From Candidatus Omnitrophota bacterium (GTDB lineage Bacteria; Omnitrophota; Gorgyraeia; B26-G9), in assembly GCA_028718845.1 (NCBI GenBank), contig JAQULA010000071.1, positions 1 through 7,996 on the forward strand: 7,996 nt of DNA, read 5' to 3'. The notes below the pieces were generated by a model. It saw only the letters and a program-made list of their open reading frames with translations. It searched no databases and had not been told where the DNA came from. Positions 6,581 through 7,996 of the stretch are shown piece by piece. Every line of letters starts with the position of its first letter. Within the stretch, counting starts at the first letter, position 1. Both the position numbers and the translations under genes were made by a program.

Positions 6581-7320
6581 CCTTTGATATCCAAAAACTC
6601 AGTGTATGGCTGGGCTCGACCCAGGCCCTGAAAAATATCAGCATGCAGGTTCAGGCCCATGAGATCCTCACGATTATCGGCCCCTCCAACAGCGGGAAGA
6701 CGACGTTCCTGCGTATGCTGAACCGTCTAAACGAGCTGGGACCGCGTTTTCGCCGGGAAGGCGCGCTGCTTTTCGACGGAACCGACATCGCGGCATTAGA
6801 CGCGCAAATCGTGCGGAAAAAGATCGGGATGGTATTTGCCTTGCCTTTGCCTCTGCCGTTGTCGATTTTCGATAATGTCGCTTACGGCGCGCGTATGCAC
6901 GGGGTGCGCAACCAAAAGCAATTGCGGGCGATCGTGGAACGGTCTTTGCAGGAAGCCTATCTTTGGGATGAAGTAAAAGACCGCTTGGATACCTCGGCGT
7001 TTAAGTTGTCCGGAGGACAGCAGCAGCGTTTGTGCATTGCCCGTACGCTGGCGGTGGAGCCGGAAGTTATTCTTTTTGATGAACCGTGTTCCGGGCTTGA
7101 CCCTATTTCCACCGCTAAAGTGGAAGACGCCATGGTGAAGCTGAAGCAGCGTTATACCATCGTGCTGGTGACGAATAATGTCAAACAAGCGGCCCGGGTG
7201 GGAGACCGTACGGCTTTTTTTCTGAGCGGGGAATTGATCGAACTGGACAAAACCGATAAAATGTTTACCGCGCCGCAGTATCGGCGCACGGAAGATTATA
7301 TCCGGGGGAAATTCGGATGA
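6574..7320 (+). CDS. pstB: Phosphate ABC transporter ATPase PstB, first copy, with degenerate Q- and H-loops
   Basis: Cytoplasmic nucleotide-binding subunit (248 aa, normal PstB length) that powers PstCA. Seen: Walker A GPSNSGKTT with Lys42, a PstB-type helical insertion after it, signature LSGGQQQR (145-152), Walker B VILFDEP with Asp169 and Glu170, D-loop SGLDP, and VKQAARVGD near the end. Two key residues are missing. The Q-loop, usually VFQKPNPFP, reads VFALPLPLP, with Ala89 for the Gln. The H-loop, usually VTHN, reads VTNN, with Asn201 for the switch His. Walker B Glu is kept. The frame is intact and overlaps both neighbours (7 nt with pstA, 4 nt with pstB2), and AGGAAGAAG precedes the ATG, so it looks expressed rather than decaying. 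Inferred role: half of a PstB1-PstB2 heterodimer that contributes a good LSGGQ to its partner's site. A regulatory or inactive paralogue is the alternative. Confidence 0.88.
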   Translation: MVTFDIQKLSVWLGSTQALKNISMQVQAHEILTIIGPSNSGKTTFLRMLNRLNELGPRFRREGALLFDGTDIAALDAQIVRKKIGMVFALPLPLPLSIFDNVAYGARMHGVRNQKQLRAIVERSLQEAYLWDEVKDRLDTSAFKLSGGQQQRLCIARTLAVEPEVILFDEPCSGLDPISTAKVEDAMVKLKQRYTIVLVTNNVKQAARVGDRTAFFLSGELIELDKTDKMFTAPQYRRTEDYIRGKFG

Positions 7321-7996
7321 TGAAAATTACGGTACAAAATGTCGATTTGTGGTACGGTTCGTTTCAGGCCTTGAAGAAAGTCAATGCGGAATTTCCCGAA
7401 AACCGGATCACCGCAATCATCGGGCCTTCCGGTTGCGGCTAGTCAACCCTGCTGCGGGTGTTCAACCGGATGAATGACCTGACCGAAGGCGTTCGGATGA
7501 ACGGAAGCGTGGTTATCGACGGAGAGAATATTCTCGACGCCGGAGCGGATTTGGTGTTGTTGCGTAAAAAGGTCGGCATGGTTTTTCAGCGGCCGAATCC
7601 GTTCCCGCTTTCCATTTATGACAACGTCGCTTTTGGTCCGAAAGTACATGGCCGGTATGATAAAAATAATCTGGATGAGATCGTCCGGCGCGGTTTGGAA
7701 TCGGTTCTGTTGTGGGATGAACTGAAAGATAAACTCAACAGCTACGCGTTGAATTTGTCCCTGGAACAGAAACAGCGTTTATGTATCGCCCGCTTGATCG
7801 CGAATAAACCGGAGGTGTTGCTTATGGACGAACCCTGTTCAACGCTGGATCCGCAGGCAACCCAGCGCATTGAAGAATTAATGCGTGAATTGAAGCGTAA
7901 TTATACTATAATAATAGTTACCCATAATATGCAGCAGGCAGCGCGGGTTTCCGATCAGACCGGGTTTATGCTCCTGGGCGAACTGATCGAATGCGG
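7317..7996 (+). pseudogene. pstB: Second PstB ATPase, right end cut off by the window, in-frame TAG at the Walker A lysine
   Basis: Tandem PstB paralogue starting ATGATG, with a 4-nt overlap (ATGA) onto pstB1; about 226 codons are visible and roughly 25 are missing at the right edge. Seen: the core strand QNVDLWYGSFQALK, Walker A GPSGCG-TAG-ST with the stop at 7440-7442 replacing Lys42, Q-loop VFQRPNPFP (Gln91), signature LSLEQKQR (147-154) in place of LSGGQQQR, Walker B LLMDEP (Asp171, Glu172), D-loop STLDP, and H-loop VTHNMQQAARVSD with His203 intact. The frame stays open and conserved for 184 codons after the TAG, so the lesion is a single substitution (AAG to TAG) that is recent, an artefact, or suppressed. 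Read literally, the product stops after 41 residues without ATP binding. I typed it as a pseudogene because of the stop; with Lys restored it would be a normal CDS and the consensus-site half of a PstB heterodimer. Confidence 0.72.

Noticed and set aside
7440..7442. Genome-wide recoding of TAG as a sense codon
   Set aside because: phoB ends with TAG at exactly the length and C-terminus of E. coli PhoB, and read-through would translate the Pho-box region. TAG therefore acts as a stop here. Pyrrolysine at the P-loop lysine would also be chemically unsuitable.
1..7996. CRISPR array, tRNA or rRNA gene, insertion sequence, phage or defence genes
   Set aside because: I saw no spaced repeats, tRNA-like sequence, transposase motifs or terminal repeats; every long gene belongs to biotin synthesis or phosphate uptake.

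Overview
The window is a compact, entirely plus-strand bacterial region with two functional blocks: the end of a biotin-synthesis operon (bioC, bioD, bioA; 7-2991) and a phosphate-response and uptake cluster (phoB, pstS, pstC, pstA, pstB1, pstB2; 3229 to the right edge). Base composition looks roughly balanced. Genes are tightly packed, and start and stop codons overlap at four junctions: bioD/bioA by 8 nt, pstC/pstA by 1, pstA/pstB1 by 7 and pstB1/pstB2 by 4. A PhoB-type regulator, a lipoprotein-like PstS and BioC-type pimeloyl synthesis suggest a diderm bacterium. I cannot place it more precisely; an uncultured lineage is a guess.

Layout. 7-771 is bioC. A four-unit heptanucleotide repeat straddles its stop codon. 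772-950 is a leader with small overlapping hairpins and a strong Shine-Dalgarno sequence for bioD. bioD (951-1655) overlaps bioA (1648-2991). 2992-3228 is non-coding, with inverted repeats and a plausible sigma70-type promoter for phoB. phoB (3229-3918) is followed by a 91-nt gap. That gap holds phased 11-bp TTTACA repeats (a Pho-box-like array) and a perfect TATAAT, and then pstS (4010-4864). pstC, pstA, pstB1 and pstB2 follow with almost no spacing. The window ends inside pstB2; phoU would be the expected next gene, but it is not visible.

How the genes work together. BioC primes pimeloyl synthesis by methylating malonyl-ACP. BioA makes DAPA from KAPA, and BioD closes the ureido ring to dethiobiotin. 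PhoB is expected to bind the Pho box and raise transcription of the high-affinity phosphate transporter: PstS binds phosphate, PstC and PstA form the channel, and the PstB subunits supply ATP. No phoR kinase gene lies next to phoB.

The most interesting signal is the PstB pair. PstB is normally a homodimer with two equivalent ATP sites. Here PstB1 keeps Walker A and LSGGQ but has lost the Q-loop Gln (Ala) and the H-loop His (Asn). PstB2 keeps the Q-loop Gln and H-loop His but has a degraded signature (LSLEQ). This is the complementary pattern expected of an obligate heterodimer with one consensus and one degenerate ATP site, as in asymmetric ABC exporters. In addition, PstB2 carries an in-frame TAG exactly at the Walker A lysine codon, one base from AAG. 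It is either a sequencing error, a recent null mutation or, less likely, a read-through site.
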